The position numbers were made by a program, and so were the translations under genes. DNA of 64,000 nucleotides from Paragordius varius. Lineage: Eukaryota > Nematomorpha. The notes under the pieces were generated by a model that saw only the letters and a program-made list of their open reading frames with translations, had not been told where the DNA came from and made no database searches. The stretch covers positions 4,464,001-4,528,000 of the forward strand of contig OZ176052.1 in assembly GCA_964247055.1 (NCBI GenBank), in the 5' to 3' direction. Below are positions 37,817 through 52,100 of the stretch, one piece after another (positions within the stretch are counted from its first letter, which is position 1; every line of letters begins with the position of its first letter).

Positions 37817-39484
37817 TCTGATAAGATGCAATTACTACAAAAGTGATTATAGCTTTCTTATAATCCCCTTAAGGACCAAAACAAGTATCATAATTCGGAT
37901 AGATTTTTCTATCAGGATATTTTTTTATACCCCCCGATTTTTAACCCTGTGCTAAACGTTGATGGAGCGAAATTTAAAAAATTCAAAATGACTCAATATA
38001 TTTTATGTATAAACTTGAAATTAAAAATTTAGCTAATGCCATGTAGGCATTAGTTAAATAACATAAACCACTATTCCTGTTTATATCATAATTAGATGTT
38101 ATAATATAAAATTTTTGATTTTAACGGAATAAAAAACTCGATATTTTTAAAAATGCTGCAAAATAAAAATAGCATCGGCAATTTAATATGAAACTTTTTT
38201 GAAACCAAATTTTATTTGGACATTTTGGCTTATTATTTAATTTTTTATGATTAAATCATAAATTTGAATTATAACCGTTTATTAGGCTATTTTTTTTAAA
38301 AAAATATCAATTTAAATATAGTCTCAGGTCATTAGACACCCCAATTTAAGTCAAAGGATAAATTTTTTTTGGTGAAAGCTACATGGGTTATTCCAAAAAA
38401 TATCCCTTGAATTATAAACTACATATAGAAAGCAAAACCATATTTTTAAATTTAAAGAAAGAGGCATCGTAAGTCCCAAACTTTTTCGCTCCCCTAAAAT
38501 GAAGTTCTCTTAAAACAAACGCAAAAATGTCGACATTGCGCGATGAAAATCAATGCTAAATTTTGATATAAAATAATAATATTTTTCATTGTTTTTCTAA
38601 AAATTTAATTCTTAGTAAAATTTAGTTGAATCGTACTTCCTACTTATAAGCATAATAAAAACGGTATAAAAACGCCTTTAAATATTGTAAAACCCTTTTT
38701 CTATATAATTTGGTAATGCTGAACATTTCTATCATTTCAGAATTTTGATTAAAATATTTGGTTGTCCTAAATTTTCAAATATAAACTGTGTTTTATATAA
38801 AATCACCAAAATTTCAAAGTTGAACATTTAAATAAATATATCGATGAAAATGTTCAGCATCATCAAATTATATAGAAAAAGTGTTTTTAATATCTAAAAG
38901 CGTTTTTCGTTCATGCCTAAAAAAGAATGAAGTACCCTCAACAAAATTTTGCTTAAAACATAATTTTTGTAAAAAGTATGCATTTTTTAAAAGATATTTT
39001 TTATGTCAAAATTTAGCATATATTTAAAAATTTTATCGCCTAATCTTGGCATTTTGCGTTTTTAAAGAACTAGCCCGTTTTAAAAGAAATTGGGACCTTT
39101 GGTGCCTACATCTAAAAATTAAAATATTATAATATTATTTATTGTTTTTATAAAGGGTTAATGTCATATTATATTTTTTGAAATGAAGCATTTAGCTTTT
39201 ATCACCGATTTTCTGATATGGATCACTTATCACAAAAGTGTAAATAACTTTCCTATACACTCGTAGGCCAAAACCAAAAGCACCATGAGATTCCAGACAC
39301 ATTTTTCTATCCTAATATTATTTCAACATAATATATTTTTGTGTACACTGTGTAGGTGTTATTTTTTAATATCAATTAAAAATATTTTTTGAATACATAC
39401 TTTTTCAAAATATGATTTTTAGCAATTTTGTGGAAGCATATTTCACTATCTTTTAACATGATAAAACGGTACAAAAACGCTTAA
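37817..39484. other. mosaic of decayed repeats
   Basis: No gene. Reverse-oriented family A pieces lie at about 38040-38370 (GTCTCAGGTCATTAGACACC). A pair of inverted words (ATATAATTTGGTAATGCTGAACATT near 38705 and its complement near 38850, quoted in part) suggests another short inverted-repeat element. The third dispersed repeat appears at about 39180-39300. Confidence 0.45.
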
Positions 39485-40314
39485 CACTCCATTACCTTTT
39501 GAGGTACTTTTATAAAGCTATATGAAATTTGAATGTCTTAAAGTATTAAAGAATATGCTTCCTTTAATCTAGGAGATATATACCAAAAATTTTTTAATTG
39601 TAAAAAAATCCTCATCTCACACTTTCCGTTATTTTTTTATATAAAACTTTTTTAAATCGCTAATGCAACATAGAAATTGTATATTTTGGTTAAAAAATAT
39701 AATAACAAGCTTTCAGGCTACATATTGCAAGCAACTTGATATATTTTGATTTTAATATTAGATGTTCCTTCCAATCGTGTTTTATAACGGTCCATCTTTT
39801 AGACTCCGTAGTCACAAAACTGTAAAAATATAAGCTTTAATTTATTCCACCTTTTGGGGTTGTTTTATATCCCTGAATTTGGATATTAAAAATTATTTAA
39901 GGTAGGAAGCCACATTTAAAAATATGTATTTTATAGCCTTTAATGCGCATTTTACAAAAAATTTAATATAAAAGAATGTAAAATTGCATAAAATCATCTC
40001 AAACTTTTTTGACCCCATTTTTTCTATAAATTATTATTAAATGGCTAATGCAACAAGCAAATTAATGTATACTATGGTGGCTTTCAGACTATATTTCACC
40101 AGCTAAAACTTGATTTATTTTTATAGTAACAACAGCTGTTTGTTTTAAACCTGTTTCGAAGCTGTTCTAATTTTACAGTCAAGAAGTTACAAAACTATAA
40201 AAAATATAAACTATTTTAAATACATAACAATGTTTAATAATTAAATTTTATCGAGCTCTGTATATTTCCCCCAAAAGGTAAACTAGGACAAAAAAGTGAA
40301 AAGGAAATCAAGTG
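39485..40314. mobile_element. family B TTAA-type element
   Basis: Flanked by TTAA at 39481-39484 and 40315-40318. Left CACTCCATTACCTTTTGAGG; right (inverted) CACTTGATTTCCTTTTCACT, followed by TTTTTGTCCTAGTTTACCTT. About 830 bp with no ORF. It shares the first bases CACTT/C and the TTAA site with family A, suggesting the same transposase mobilised both. Confidence 0.7.
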
Positions 40315-40590
40315 TTAATCATGAGAACAATATTTGATACATTTTAACTAGAATAATTAAAACTGTAGATTATTTACAGGACTGGGATATAAAACTACCC
40401 AATATATAAAATAGCACAAAAAGTGAAAAGTTATGTAGAGTATTAAGAAATATATTAAAATTCGATTCTGCCAAAAAAAATTTCCTTCAGAAATTTAAAG
40501 GTTCTTTTAATAAAAAAATGTGAATTTTTTTAAACACGATTTTTATCTTAATTCCGAGGTGAGGTAATTGTTCAACATCCTTGAATTTAA

Positions 40591-41152
40591 AACTTCGATT
40601 CAAATTGGGGTATCTAAATACCCCAGCTATATTTAAATTGAAATTATTAAAAAACTACTGAAAGAAACGGTCCCAATTTAAATTTATGCTATTCTAATCA
40701 AAATTATATAAATAAGCCGAAATATCTAAATAAAATTTGGTTATAAGAAAGAAAAATGTTCCATATCAAACTACTTGGACCCCATTTTTATTTCACAACA
40801 TTTTTGCAAAATATCGTGTGTATTTGATTTTAAAGCTAAAATGAAAGCTAATTTATTATTTAAATCACATCTAACATTGATAGAAACAGGAAAATCAGTT
40901 AATTTTGTAATTTTTTTAATTAAGCTAATGCATGTTAACTAAATTTTTACCTTGGGGTTTTACCAAAAATAAGTAATATCAAGTATTTTTAATTAAAATT
41001 TTTTATATATTTCGGTTCATTAATATATGAATGCAAATTCTTGCCATGGTTTCAATTCATTCCATATTTTTTGAAATATTTAATTTTAAACAGGGGGTAT
41101 CCAACTACCCAAATTTGAATCGAGGGACTGAAAAATGTGTTGTATCCAAGTG
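40591..41152. mobile_element. family A MITE, near-complete
   Basis: Flanked by TTAA at 40587-40590 and 41153-41156. The left end lacks one C of the usual CACTTCG (AACTTCGATTCAAATTGGGG); the hairpin TATCTAAATACCCC is intact; the right end is GTTGTATCCAAGTG. 562 bp, non-coding. Confidence 0.8.
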
Positions 41153-41559
41153 TTAAAAAAGCGTTTTTATAACAAGTGTCGTAATACCGTTATCGTGGCT
41201 CTAGTCGTAAACAAAATTTTGATGAATTAAATTTTGTTAAAAATATTTTTTGAAAAAATTTAGCATTTATTTAATTTTTATAGCTGCTTATTTTGAGAAG
41301 TCAACCATTTTAGACGCCGAAAAATTTGGACTTTCGGTGTTCCATCTAAATAACTCTCTTAGATCACTGTTAAAAACCGAAACTAAAAGCGCCATGATAT
41401 TTCTGATACACTTTGCTATTAATATATCTATATTTCATCATTATATTTTTTTACCGGCTGTGTAGGTGCAAATTCAATTGGTATTTTATAAATTCCATAT
41501 TTAAAATATTTTATTTCAAAGGGGCTTAAAGTCACAAAAGGTCCCAATTTTTGAACATT

Positions 41560-44101
41560 GAATGGAATGTCTCAAATCCAACTGATAACATTGTGCAACG
41601 AAATTTGAGGTCAATTTTCTGGATCCAAATTTTTTAATATTTGCTGATTCCTTATGGTATTGTCATCAGATTTGTGCAAAAAAAATTTTACTTACCCAGG
41701 TCGTTTTCGAGATATGGGACTTTTCCCATATTTAGCCATATCAAAAATTTTCTCGTTTGTAAATATTTTTCGCTATGTAAACAAATAATATGTGGCTAAT
41801 ACAAATTATTTTATAGACTACCAATTTATCTTTAAAAAAAATTAACTCAAAATATTCAATGCTTTTTGTTCCAGGGGGCAAAAACCCTCAAAAACGGGGG
41901 AACTTAACATTTTTTGACACAAATATTTTTCATCACCTTTTAAATGAAAACACATTTTATTTTAAGTTCTTGGATGTTAATCATGTTTGTTTAATTATAA
42001 ATATCATTATGTAATAGCTTTGTGGACTTTTGTTTTAAAAAATAAAATTAATTTTTACATCTTTTTTGCTATTTTTTATGTAAAAAAGCTTAATTTTACT
42101 CAGCTGCATATAATATAATCTTTATTTCATATGATATTTTAAATATTTCATACACTTAAATATACTCTTTAACAGCTTTTTCATCAAGAATATATTATTA
42201 TATACCCAAAATGCACAAAAAATATAAATATCACCCAAGTAATTATATTTATAAATTTAGGATCGATGGATAAAAATATTGTTTGCCATATATGTGGACA
42301 ATACACAAAAAAACTAATAGTATAAACGTTACCGCTTACATAAAAAACTATTTTTTTACATTATGGGGAACCTAGATTTGGGCCCCGAACACCGTATCTC
42401 GGACATGTAGCATTAGATTAAGAACATGATGCCACAATAAGCCAGGCATTTTTTATAAAAACGCCGCAGTTTTAATAGGGCCACAGGTATTATACATTTA
42501 ATTTTAGGTTACGAGTCTTTTAAACGATGTGGTGTTTAAATCTAAAATGCAACCCAAAGAAAAAGCGGCATAAGTTGTATTGCGAACTTTTTCTTATTTT
42601 TGGGAAATTAAAAAATAACAATTACCTGGAATTAGTTAATCGACTCTTTCTATAGGATGGGTATGTATGTTATAATTCATATGTTATTTAAACATTTATA
42701 TTCTTTTTATCCAAAAATATAGGATGCCGCATGAATCTAAAGCTACATATGGTAAATTCCCATTGTGTGTTTCCCAAAGACGCCATCACGGAAAGAGAGG
42801 GACATCAATTTTAAATCTTTCGAAAAAACTTATCGAAATAATATAAATTTAATTTGCGATTATATATTTATTATATATATAAATAATAAATTATTATTTT
42901 ATTTTACTTTCATTCAAAATCAAGATAGATTATCCATGTCTTTTGGAACAAAATATACACTTTCTTTAATATTCACTCTAAATAATTGAAGCATTAAATG
43001 AGGATTTGCGCATAATTTAATATATTCTCTTTGAAAGAGTTACACGGAGTTTTAATTGAGATAGAAAAGGCTTTTGACAGGATTCCTAGAAAAACTATTT
43101 GGTGAAGTCTCCGTCGTAAAAAGGTCCCAGAAAGTTTTATCAAGTTGTTACAAATAATGTACGAATCTCACACCTCCAGGATTATCCACAAGGTTTATCA
43201 GATCCCTTTTTAATAAAGCATGGAGTCTACCAAGGTCATCACCCAGCCCCTTGTTGTTTATATTTGTATAGACGAGGTGGCCAAGGTCGTTAATGTAAGG
43301 TCAGGTTGGTACTTAATGTATGCAGATGACATAATCCTTGTCTGATTCATACGGTCTGAAAGTAAACAAAGCAAAAACCGAACTTATTACTTTTGGGGGT
43401 GCACAACATGAAATGGAAGTTGATGATAGTTGGGTTCTGAAGGGTAAAGAAAGTTGCAAATATTTGGGGGCTAAGTTAGGTTCAGTTGGATTGTTGACCG
43501 ATGATATTTCAAGCGTGTTATGTGATCCAAATATTGATTTTAAAGTAAAAGGTAAGATATACAGTTCAGTTGTTCAACCCACAATAATGTATAATTCACA
43601 GACGTGGGGTGTCAAAAAATCCGAAGAAAGACATTTCAACGTGACTGAAATGGAAATGCTTAGAATGATGTGTGGGATAACAAAACAAAGTATAGAATTG
43701 AGAATAGATTTATTCGTGTGAGCACAGATGTTAAACCAATAGTGAAAAGAATGTCAAAAAATAGGGGACGTTGGTTCGGGCACATTGAAAGGAGAGATTC
43801 TAATTATATTGCAAAAATAATAGATAGTCATATAGTTGAAGGAAAACGGGACGTGGGCGGCCTAAATCGAAATGGGTGTACAGTAAAAAGAGTTAGCAGA
43901 ATACGAGCTTAATGCAGAAGACGCCATAGATAGAATACTATGGCGAGACAGGTTATATAACATTACCGCTCTCACGAGTGAAAACATGTAATTTAAGGCT
44001 TCAATTAAGTAGAGTGAATATTAAATAAAGTGTATATTTTGGTCAAAAAGACACCGATAATCTATCTTGATTTTGAATGAAAGTAAAATAAAATAATAAT
44101 T

Positions 44102-44146
<45 letters not shown>

Positions 44147-45425
44147 CGCAATTAAATTTATATTATTTCGATAAGTTTTTTCGAAAGATTTAAAATTGAT
44201 GTCCCTCTCTTTCCGTGATGGCGTCTTTGGGAAACACACAATGGGAATTCACCATATGTAGCTTTAGATTCATGCGGCATCCTATATTTTTGGATAAAAA
44301 GAAATATAAATGTTTAAATAACATATGAATTATAACATACATACCCATCCTATAGAAAGAGTCGATTAACTAATTCCAGGTAATTGTTATATTTTAATTT
44401 CAAATAAGAAAAAGTTCGCAATGCAACCTATGCCGCTTTTTCTTTGGGTTGCATTTTAGATTTAAACACCACATCGTTTAAAAGACTCGTAACCTAAAAT
44501 TAAATGTATAATACCTGTGGCCCTATTAAAACTGCGGCGTTTTTATAAAAAATGCCTGGCTTATTGTGGCATCATGTTCTTAATCTAATGCTACATGTCC
44601 GAGATACGGTGTTCGGGGCGCAAATCTAGGTTCCCCATAATATAAAAAAATATTTTTTATGTAAGTGGTAATGTTTATACTATTAGTTTTTTTGTGTATT
44701 GTCCACATATATGGCAAACATTATTTTTATCCATCGATCCTAAATTTATAAATATAATTACTTGGGTGATATTTATATTTTTTGTGCATTTTGGGTATAT
44801 AATAATATATTCTTGATTAAAAAGCTGTTAAAGAGTATATTTAAGTGTATGAATTATTTAAAATATCATATGAAATAAAGAATATATTATATGCAGCTGA
44901 GTAAAATTAAGCTTTTTTACATAAAAAATAGCAAAAAAGATGTTAAAATTAATTTTATTTTTTAAAATAAAAGTCCACAAAGCTATTACACAATGATATT
45001 TATAATTAAACAAACATTATTAACATCCAAGAACTTAAAATAAAATGTGTTTTCATTTAGAAGGTGAGGAAAAATAATTGTGTCAAAAAATGTTAAGTTC
45101 CCCGTTTTTGAGGGTTTTTACCCCCTGGAACAAATGCATTGAATATTTTAAGTTAATTTTTTTTTATTTTAAAGATAAATTGGTGGTCTATAAAAATATT
45201 TGTATTACAAGCCACATATCATTTGTTTACCTAAAAAATATTTACAAACGAGAAAATTTTGGATATGGCTAAATATGGAAAAAGTCCCATATCTCGAAAA
45301 CGACCTGGGTAAGTAAAATTTTTTTGCACAAATCTGATCACAATACCATGAATCAGAAAATATAAAAAAATTTATATCCAGATAAAGTTGTGTCACAGTG
45401 TAATATTGTTTTTTGGAATGCGGCA
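41560..45425. mobile_element. 3.9-kb foldback element with about 1.4-kb inverted arms
   Basis: Left arm about 41560-42990 and right arm about 43998-45425 are inverted copies. Shared landmarks are CGTTTTCGAGATATGGGACT / AGTCCCATATCTCGAAAACG (near 41705 and 45285), CCCTCAAAAACGGGG (near 41887 and 45100), GGTGTTCGGGGC (near 42385 and 44611) and GACGCCATCACGGAAAGAGA (near 42780 and 44210). The loop, about 1 kb, holds a LINE reverse-transcriptase fragment. A (TA)n tract expanded in the right arm (44106-44144). No transposase was seen in the arms. It could be a foldback transposon that captured LINE sequence, or two inverted copies of an unknown element flanking it. Confidence 0.8.
43015..43980 (+). 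mobile_element. non-LTR retrotransposon (LINE) RT fragment in the foldback loop
   Basis: Reads, with interruptions, EIEKAFDRIPRKTIW, VPESFIKLLQIMYESHTSRI, a GVYQG motif, the RT active-site block YLMYADDIILV, then SYGLKVNKAKTELITFGG, CKYLGAKLG, KVKGKIYSSVVQPTIMYNSQ, TWGVKKSEERHFNVTEMEML and RMMCGITKQS, ending SKNRGRWFGHIERRDSN. This order is the RT and C-terminal region of a LINE of the group often annotated as endonuclease-reverse transcriptase. Two or more frame changes and in-frame stops (one after KTIW, one after DIILV) show it is dead. The 5' endonuclease half is absent. Confidence 0.85.
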
Positions 45426-45502
45426 CTTAAAATTTTAATTTTTTATAATATATTAACACATGTGAAATGAACGCATGTTATTTATGTTAATCTTTGTGGG
45501 CC

Positions 45503-48500
45503 ATGCTCGACAATTTTGAGGTATCCCGTTTAAAATCATCTTCCCATTTATTTGAATCCATAATTATATATAAATATTGTTTTAAATCATTGGATCCGGA
45601 TTTATCTTCCGTGCAAACAAATGTTTTATATTCATCAAGAGAAAATGATTTACAAACCAAATTAATATATGAAACCATACCCTCATTTATTGTGACAGAA
45701 TCACAAACTTCCGAATATCATTTATTTACGTTAACTGATATTGACGGATATTTCTTATTTGGATATGTCAAACATCAACAACCATATATCTCAAATGAGC
45801 ACAACAGTATAGTCATTATTTCGTATAAACCTTGGCCCCAAACATTTTACTCATTTTCTGATCATATTCATAATCTTGTTATACATCAAATTCAAACTGA
45901 TTTATACGACGATTTAATTAAGCATTACCCAAAACCATTTCAAACTCAACACGGCGAAGCTCAACTAAGCCTGAACAAGGATCATATCAAATATATATTT
46001 AAATGTCTTGATACAAACATAATTTTCCCCGTTTTTTCCAATGAACATCCAAGCATTAGTCCATTCTATGAGTCAGGGAAGTACCCATATTTACCAGGTA
46101 TATTATATAATTTTTATTTTTCTACAAAATAAATATTGATTATTTTGCAAACGTTATATGAAAGATTAGCAAAATATGTAATATTTGTTTTATTAATCAC
46201 CCCGTTTTACCCAAATTTGATTAAAATTTTAGTGTTCAAATTTACATTTTACTCAGTATCTTTATTATTATTCAAATATCATATAAGCATTCTTTATACT
46301 ATTTTTGGAAAAAGGAATCTTACAAAAACCGCTTTTACAATAATATGAATAGTTTTAATATAAATACCTTTTTAGTTAATATAGTAAACTTTTTACTCTA
46401 CATATTTTCGAAAAAACAAACTGACTCAATCCAGTTTTAAAGATGCACAATCAATTAATTAGTTTTATTTTACTGTCAATACCTTTTTTATGCATGTTTT
46501 CAAATATATTTTTCTAAGAAAATGCAATAGATACCTTTTTGCGTAATATTTTAAAAATAATGAGTATCAATTGATGGTTATAATTCGAATACAAACACCA
46601 CTTTTAACAAGATCGTAGTCATTTATTGTAAACTTTTATCAATCATAAAGCAAAAAAAAGCGACATATTTTTTAGTTATATCTCGTGTATATTTATGTCA
46701 AATTAATAATGTACGTAATAGTTTTGATTTATTTTAATTTATAAGAATTATGTATTTAGTATTATATAAGCACCTATTTCCTTATATTTATATACATATT
46801 GTTCACACAGGTACATGTATATATTTTGACACAGAAAGAAAAAGTTTGTAAAAAATGATGCAAACATTTATTTTTTCTTTTATAGATTTCTCGATTATTT
46901 TTCCGCATTCTATTCAAATAAATATTTATTTTAAAATTTCTCAGTAATGTGAAAAATATATGATAACAACTATAACTGAAAATTTTAAACTTTAAGTTAA
47001 TATTTTTTAATAAATAAGAATTAATAGCATAAAAACCGAATCGAACGGTTATAATCGAAAGAATATTGTTAATAATTATATCATACGTTTTGAAATTATA
47101 ATTATCAATTTTTTTGCTCAACACTTAAATTGAGATTTGAATAAGGGTGATACCTAATCAAATTAAACCCGCCACATAACACGTTGTTAATTTTGCTGAA
47201 TCATAATGTTTTATACGAATGTAAACTGCGCAAATTCAATTAATTGCCTCAAACTATTTATATATTATATTGATAGGGACCATCTTTAGGCGTTTTCCCG
47301 CAAACGATAGACGATTGCTGATTTTTTAAATTTATTTATAAATTTCACATAGATTATAAATACCATATATTATAAAATACCATTTTTTATATTTATGTAA
47401 TTCAAAAGTGGAATTGCTTATACTAATAAGGTCGATTGTGATCGCTTATACTACTTTCAAAAATAATCATAATTTTTTATTAATTCATGTTTATCACGTG
47501 AAACGAAATATATATAAAATAATTTATTAATTAATTTATATACTTAAATAAAAAAGGTTAAAATTCTGTATATTTTGCTATATAATTGGGTATATGATGA
47601 AATACAGCCCCTTTTTTTAGGTTCAACCTAAATATTACGTTTGGCGTGATAGGTCAAACTTGATAAAATTTTTCTGCATGCAGCTATATTAAACTTAATC
47701 ATAACTATGCAAGGGAGTTGATTTGCTAAGACCAATTATAAATTAATAAAATATTCTTTACGTTTGCACTAAATTTTCAATTTTGAGTTTGTAGAAAAAT
47801 TTTATTAACCCGATTCACGAATATCGTTTTGACTACTTCACAGCGAGCATGTGTCAATAATACACACATTTTATCCGATAATAATTTCTCATAAATATAA
47901 ATTTAGGACTTAACAATAGAATCTATAGCTAATTACAAATGACGATTTAACTTTTTGACCGGAGCTTTTTAATTATACAGTTTAGAGTCTCTTTCTTCCT
48001 TTTTTATTAAAGGGTAAGTACTTAAATTGTATCCGGACATGCTTTAACACTCGCCTGCCCAGGGCTGACAGTGATAAACGAAAAATTGCGTAGTGTCGGG
48101 GTTCGAACTCAGGCACGCAATGTGAAAGTCCGGCGCCCTACCTACTATACCATCAGCTTTTTAATAATAATAGAATTTGCTTTAGAGCAGGGGGGGTCAA
48201 CATAAATGGCCTCGCGGGCCGCATTCGCAAAATATATGGGCATTAACAAATAATATATTTGATTTCAAACATAAGACTATAAAAACTACTTTATATTAAC
48301 AATAATTTTTAATGGTTCATCGCCGAAATTCTCCTTATTCAGAAAAAAAATTGTTCAAAAAAATCAATTATTCTTAGATTTGGTAATATTTTGTATTAAA
48401 AATTTCTTTGGACAACTCTGTAAGAAAAACGCTGATAAAGTTTTTATGAAACTCATACTATTGGAGCTTATTTCACCATTTATAAGTACAAAGGATATAA

Positions 48501-49154
48501 TACTCTAAATTTTGAAATGTGTATTCAAAACATGTATGTTTTACTTTTTGCAATGGCGTTTTCCTGATTTTTAAATTATAAAAACTACTCATTTATATAT
48601 CCGAAAATCTTTGGATCTTTTATAACTTGCATAATCAAAATACCATAGCTACTGATTATCTCAAAATATTGGTTAATTTTTAAAGTTTTATGTCAAAATG
48701 AACTAATAAAACAAAAAATTGAAACATCGGTTTTATGCTTATTTATGCGCACAAATAGACATTATTGTGCACGACAAAAAGTTCAGTCAGTATATGCATG
48801 CAAAAAGAGTTGTCAAAAATGCCGCGGGGCATAGTCTGGTGGGAAAGGTGGTTAAAACAATATACATCTCTTATATATATTAAAAATCCACATCCTTATA
48901 TCAAATCCAAATAGATTCCAAAATTATGAATGATTTGTATGGATGCCTGAGTGTTTCCAACATTATAGCTTTGTGGAGTGCGGTGCTTATGGAACGAAGA
49001 ACAATCCTTATCTCCCGAAAACTTGATAAGTTGACTCACACGGCCCTAGCTATCATAGTTTTGTTGTACCCAATGTATTGGCAACACATTTATATCCCCT
49101 ACTTACCGCAAAGTATGTGGGATGCTTTGAGTGCACCTATGCCCTACCTCATAG
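45503..49154 (+). CDS. DENND1: DENND1 gene exons 1-2: uDENN and core DENN
   Basis: Exon 45503-46097 ends phase 1 (TTACCAG|GTATAT) and joins 48915-49154 (acceptor CAAATAG), giving LPDSKIMNDLYG. The second exon holds the most conserved DENN block, including YPMYWQHIYIP and APMPYLIG. The donor used is ATAG|GTATTA at 49155; an alternative CAG|GTGTCT 25 bases later does not fit the next exon. The 2.8-kb intron carries a SINE and a hAT remnant. Confidence 0.9.
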
Positions 49155-52100
49155 GTATTACAATACTTATTCAGGTGTCTGATAATAAACTTTTTTGAAT
49201 TCTCAGCACTAAAGTTAGATCACCATTATAAATGCATAATATATGACTGTGACCGCTTTGTAAAAAATCCACACGGAGAAAATATGTCGAAATAGGTTTC
49301 TCAGGTTAAAACATATGGCATGTGTGAAAAATTTGTATGAATGTAAATTTTTTTTGAGATTAGTAGTTAGTTGTTAAATGTATAAATATTGCTAAAAATA
49401 ATGTATTTAATTAGATCAGATATTATTTAGATGTATATTTACATTTTTAAAACTGGTTATAAGTAAGAATGGCTACCGGGTGTTACAATTTGAAACCTGT
49501 TAAAAATTTAACCCTTAACTAGCGCTTAAAAGCTAATTAATTCATGCCGCGCTAATAATGGTATTTAAACTTTTATCATATCGCACAAATTATTTGGGTT
49601 GTTATTAGCCGTCATATAAATAAAAAATGAAAAATTTATTTTTTTAAATATGGTCAAAGAAGTTAGGGTATATCTTGTTTTGTACATAAATTTTTTTTAA
49701 ATGAGAACAGTTTATGTAAATATCTCTTTTTGACATTGGCTTTTTTCAATAACGGCTAATTAAATATAATAAAAAAGCGTATAAAAAACGTTTTTTAATA
49801 CACCATTTTGGTTAACCTTTTACACTTCGTATGTTTATTCCCTAATCACACTGTAATGACATTCTATCCAAATGCATTAATGCCATTACCATGCATTTAT
49901 TACTTTTTCATCATTTCCTGGTTGCTGCTTTTATTGTTTTGATAAGTCAGGGAACTATATTTTTATGTTTTTACTTATAGATCCACAAATTCTAAAATAT
50001 ATATATATAAAACTACTCTTTTGTTTTTATCCAATTTGGTAGGTAAAACTATTTTTAGGATTTATTACAAAAATTTATTGATTTTTGAATGGATGATAAA
50101 CGAAAACATTTGTTCTGCTGCGAAGATTAAAAATGGGAAGTATAAACTTCTCCTTACCTACCACTCGTAAGGACTATTGATAACCAAAAGAAAAACAATA
50201 AATTTTAAAAATACTAAGTTTTTTGGGGTGTAATATTTAACTGTAAAAGACTTTAAATAAACCAATTTCATCTGTGTGATTTTTAATATAAATTTAATTA
50301 ATGGATTAGTTATCTTCTTTTATAAGTTTAAATCAAAGTTAGTCTGTTCTCCTAAACCACTTCGCTATATTTTATTATCATCTATATCAGCCCTGGGGAG
50401 GTTATTGTTAAAGCTTTCACAAGTCCTAATACAATTTAAGTCCTTATCATCAATATAAAAGTAATTAAAAGACTTTAAACCAGTGGTACTCACCAAAAAA
50501 ATTAAAGGCTCGCAAATAATATTTATTTTGTCTTAAGGGCCATATACCGATAAAATTTTTACAGCTGTTTGACACATTTTCGGATATATATGCTTTTAAC
50601 CACATAAAATTTAATAATAGGGCCACAAAAGCCCCTTAGGGCCGCGGTTTGATTTTTCTAAACAGTATTTTTTATTACATAATAATAGGTATGCATTCGG
50701 ACACCTTTGCATATTACACGGCATCTCACGCCAAAGCCTTCCTCCCACTCAACTCTCTAATTTCGCTTGATTCTCGCAATTTAAATTCACCTTCTGCTGG
50801 TTCCCTCAACAGCTTTTCTGGAAACGCTACTCATTCAAAACATTTCTCAACGATTACGACGACTAATTATGATAACCATTTAGTCGATTTACCTATAATG
50901 GACATTTTGCATGGGGCAGACGCTAACCCGATATTTGTCGTAAATCTTGATCGAGATACGATTGAGATATATAGTGATACTCATACCACTTCAACATGCT
51001 TAGCTAGCAGTCCAATTCAAAACTCCATGAATACTAATACAGTCAGTAACAATACTTCCAATAATAATATTGGTTCAAAGTTACGTCGATCTTTAACCGG
51101 CTCAAGCATAATTGGAAAAACGAATAGTTCTTTTACAGTCAATTCTCAAAACATACAGGCTTCAATGTTGAATACATCACCGTCTAACATATCCTTAGGT
51201 GTTGGTAGCAATGATTTTGCCAAGCGGTTTTTGTTAAATCAACTCCCACCCTATTTAGTGCAAGAGTTGACACAAAAATTGTCCCACTTCCATATACTGC
51301 AAAATCAAGTATGAATAATGTTTTACAAAAAAGATTGATTGATTCAGATATTTATTATATAAAAACATTTTTTGTTAAGTACTATCAGATATAGTAACCG
51401 TATAAATATTTTATTGTATTTTGAATCTTATCCATATTTTTATGCATAGTTTGCATAATATGGATCGCTTTGAATCAATATTGAATTTTATCATAAAAAT
51501 GTTTTTTAAGCAAAAATTTGTTTTTCTATAGATAAAAATACCGGCGTCTGGGGAGAAAAACGTTACAAATATTACTAATAAAGTTTCTGTTAATAATGGT
51601 TTTAAACAATACACTCATAACGGCCAAGGCTTATCCAGTTCAAAAACGAAGAATGTACTGACCGGTGATGTAAAAAACAACCAAGATACTATGTTGCAAC
51701 AATGTAAAATTAAGAGTCCAGACGCTGAAAATCCACTAAAGATCCCTATAGGTTTTGTTTAATACCTTTGTAAATGCTAAATTTGGGATAAATATATTTT
51801 TTTGGATTGTCCATTATGATATCGTATAACATAGTTTGTATAAATATAAAATCGACAAATTAAACATTTTTAATGTAATCCAAATCCATTTTCTAAATCT
51901 CGGCTTCTAACTCACAGATATACCATTTACCAAATTCACCCTCGAACAATTCCAATTCACCTTTGAACAATTCAAATTAACCCTAAAAATTCTGTGTTTT
52001 CCAACTAATATAACTCAATATTAATATGAAATATATCTTTTTGGTACTTTATTATTTTTTTAGTATTATTTTTATTTACAAAATTTTATATTTCAAAAAT

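Noticed and set aside
42765-42989. A 74-residue frame starting MCFPKTPSRKERD, also found inverted at 44021-44239
   Set aside because: It exists twice because the foldback arms are copies of each other; it reads into a TA microsatellite and looks non-coding.
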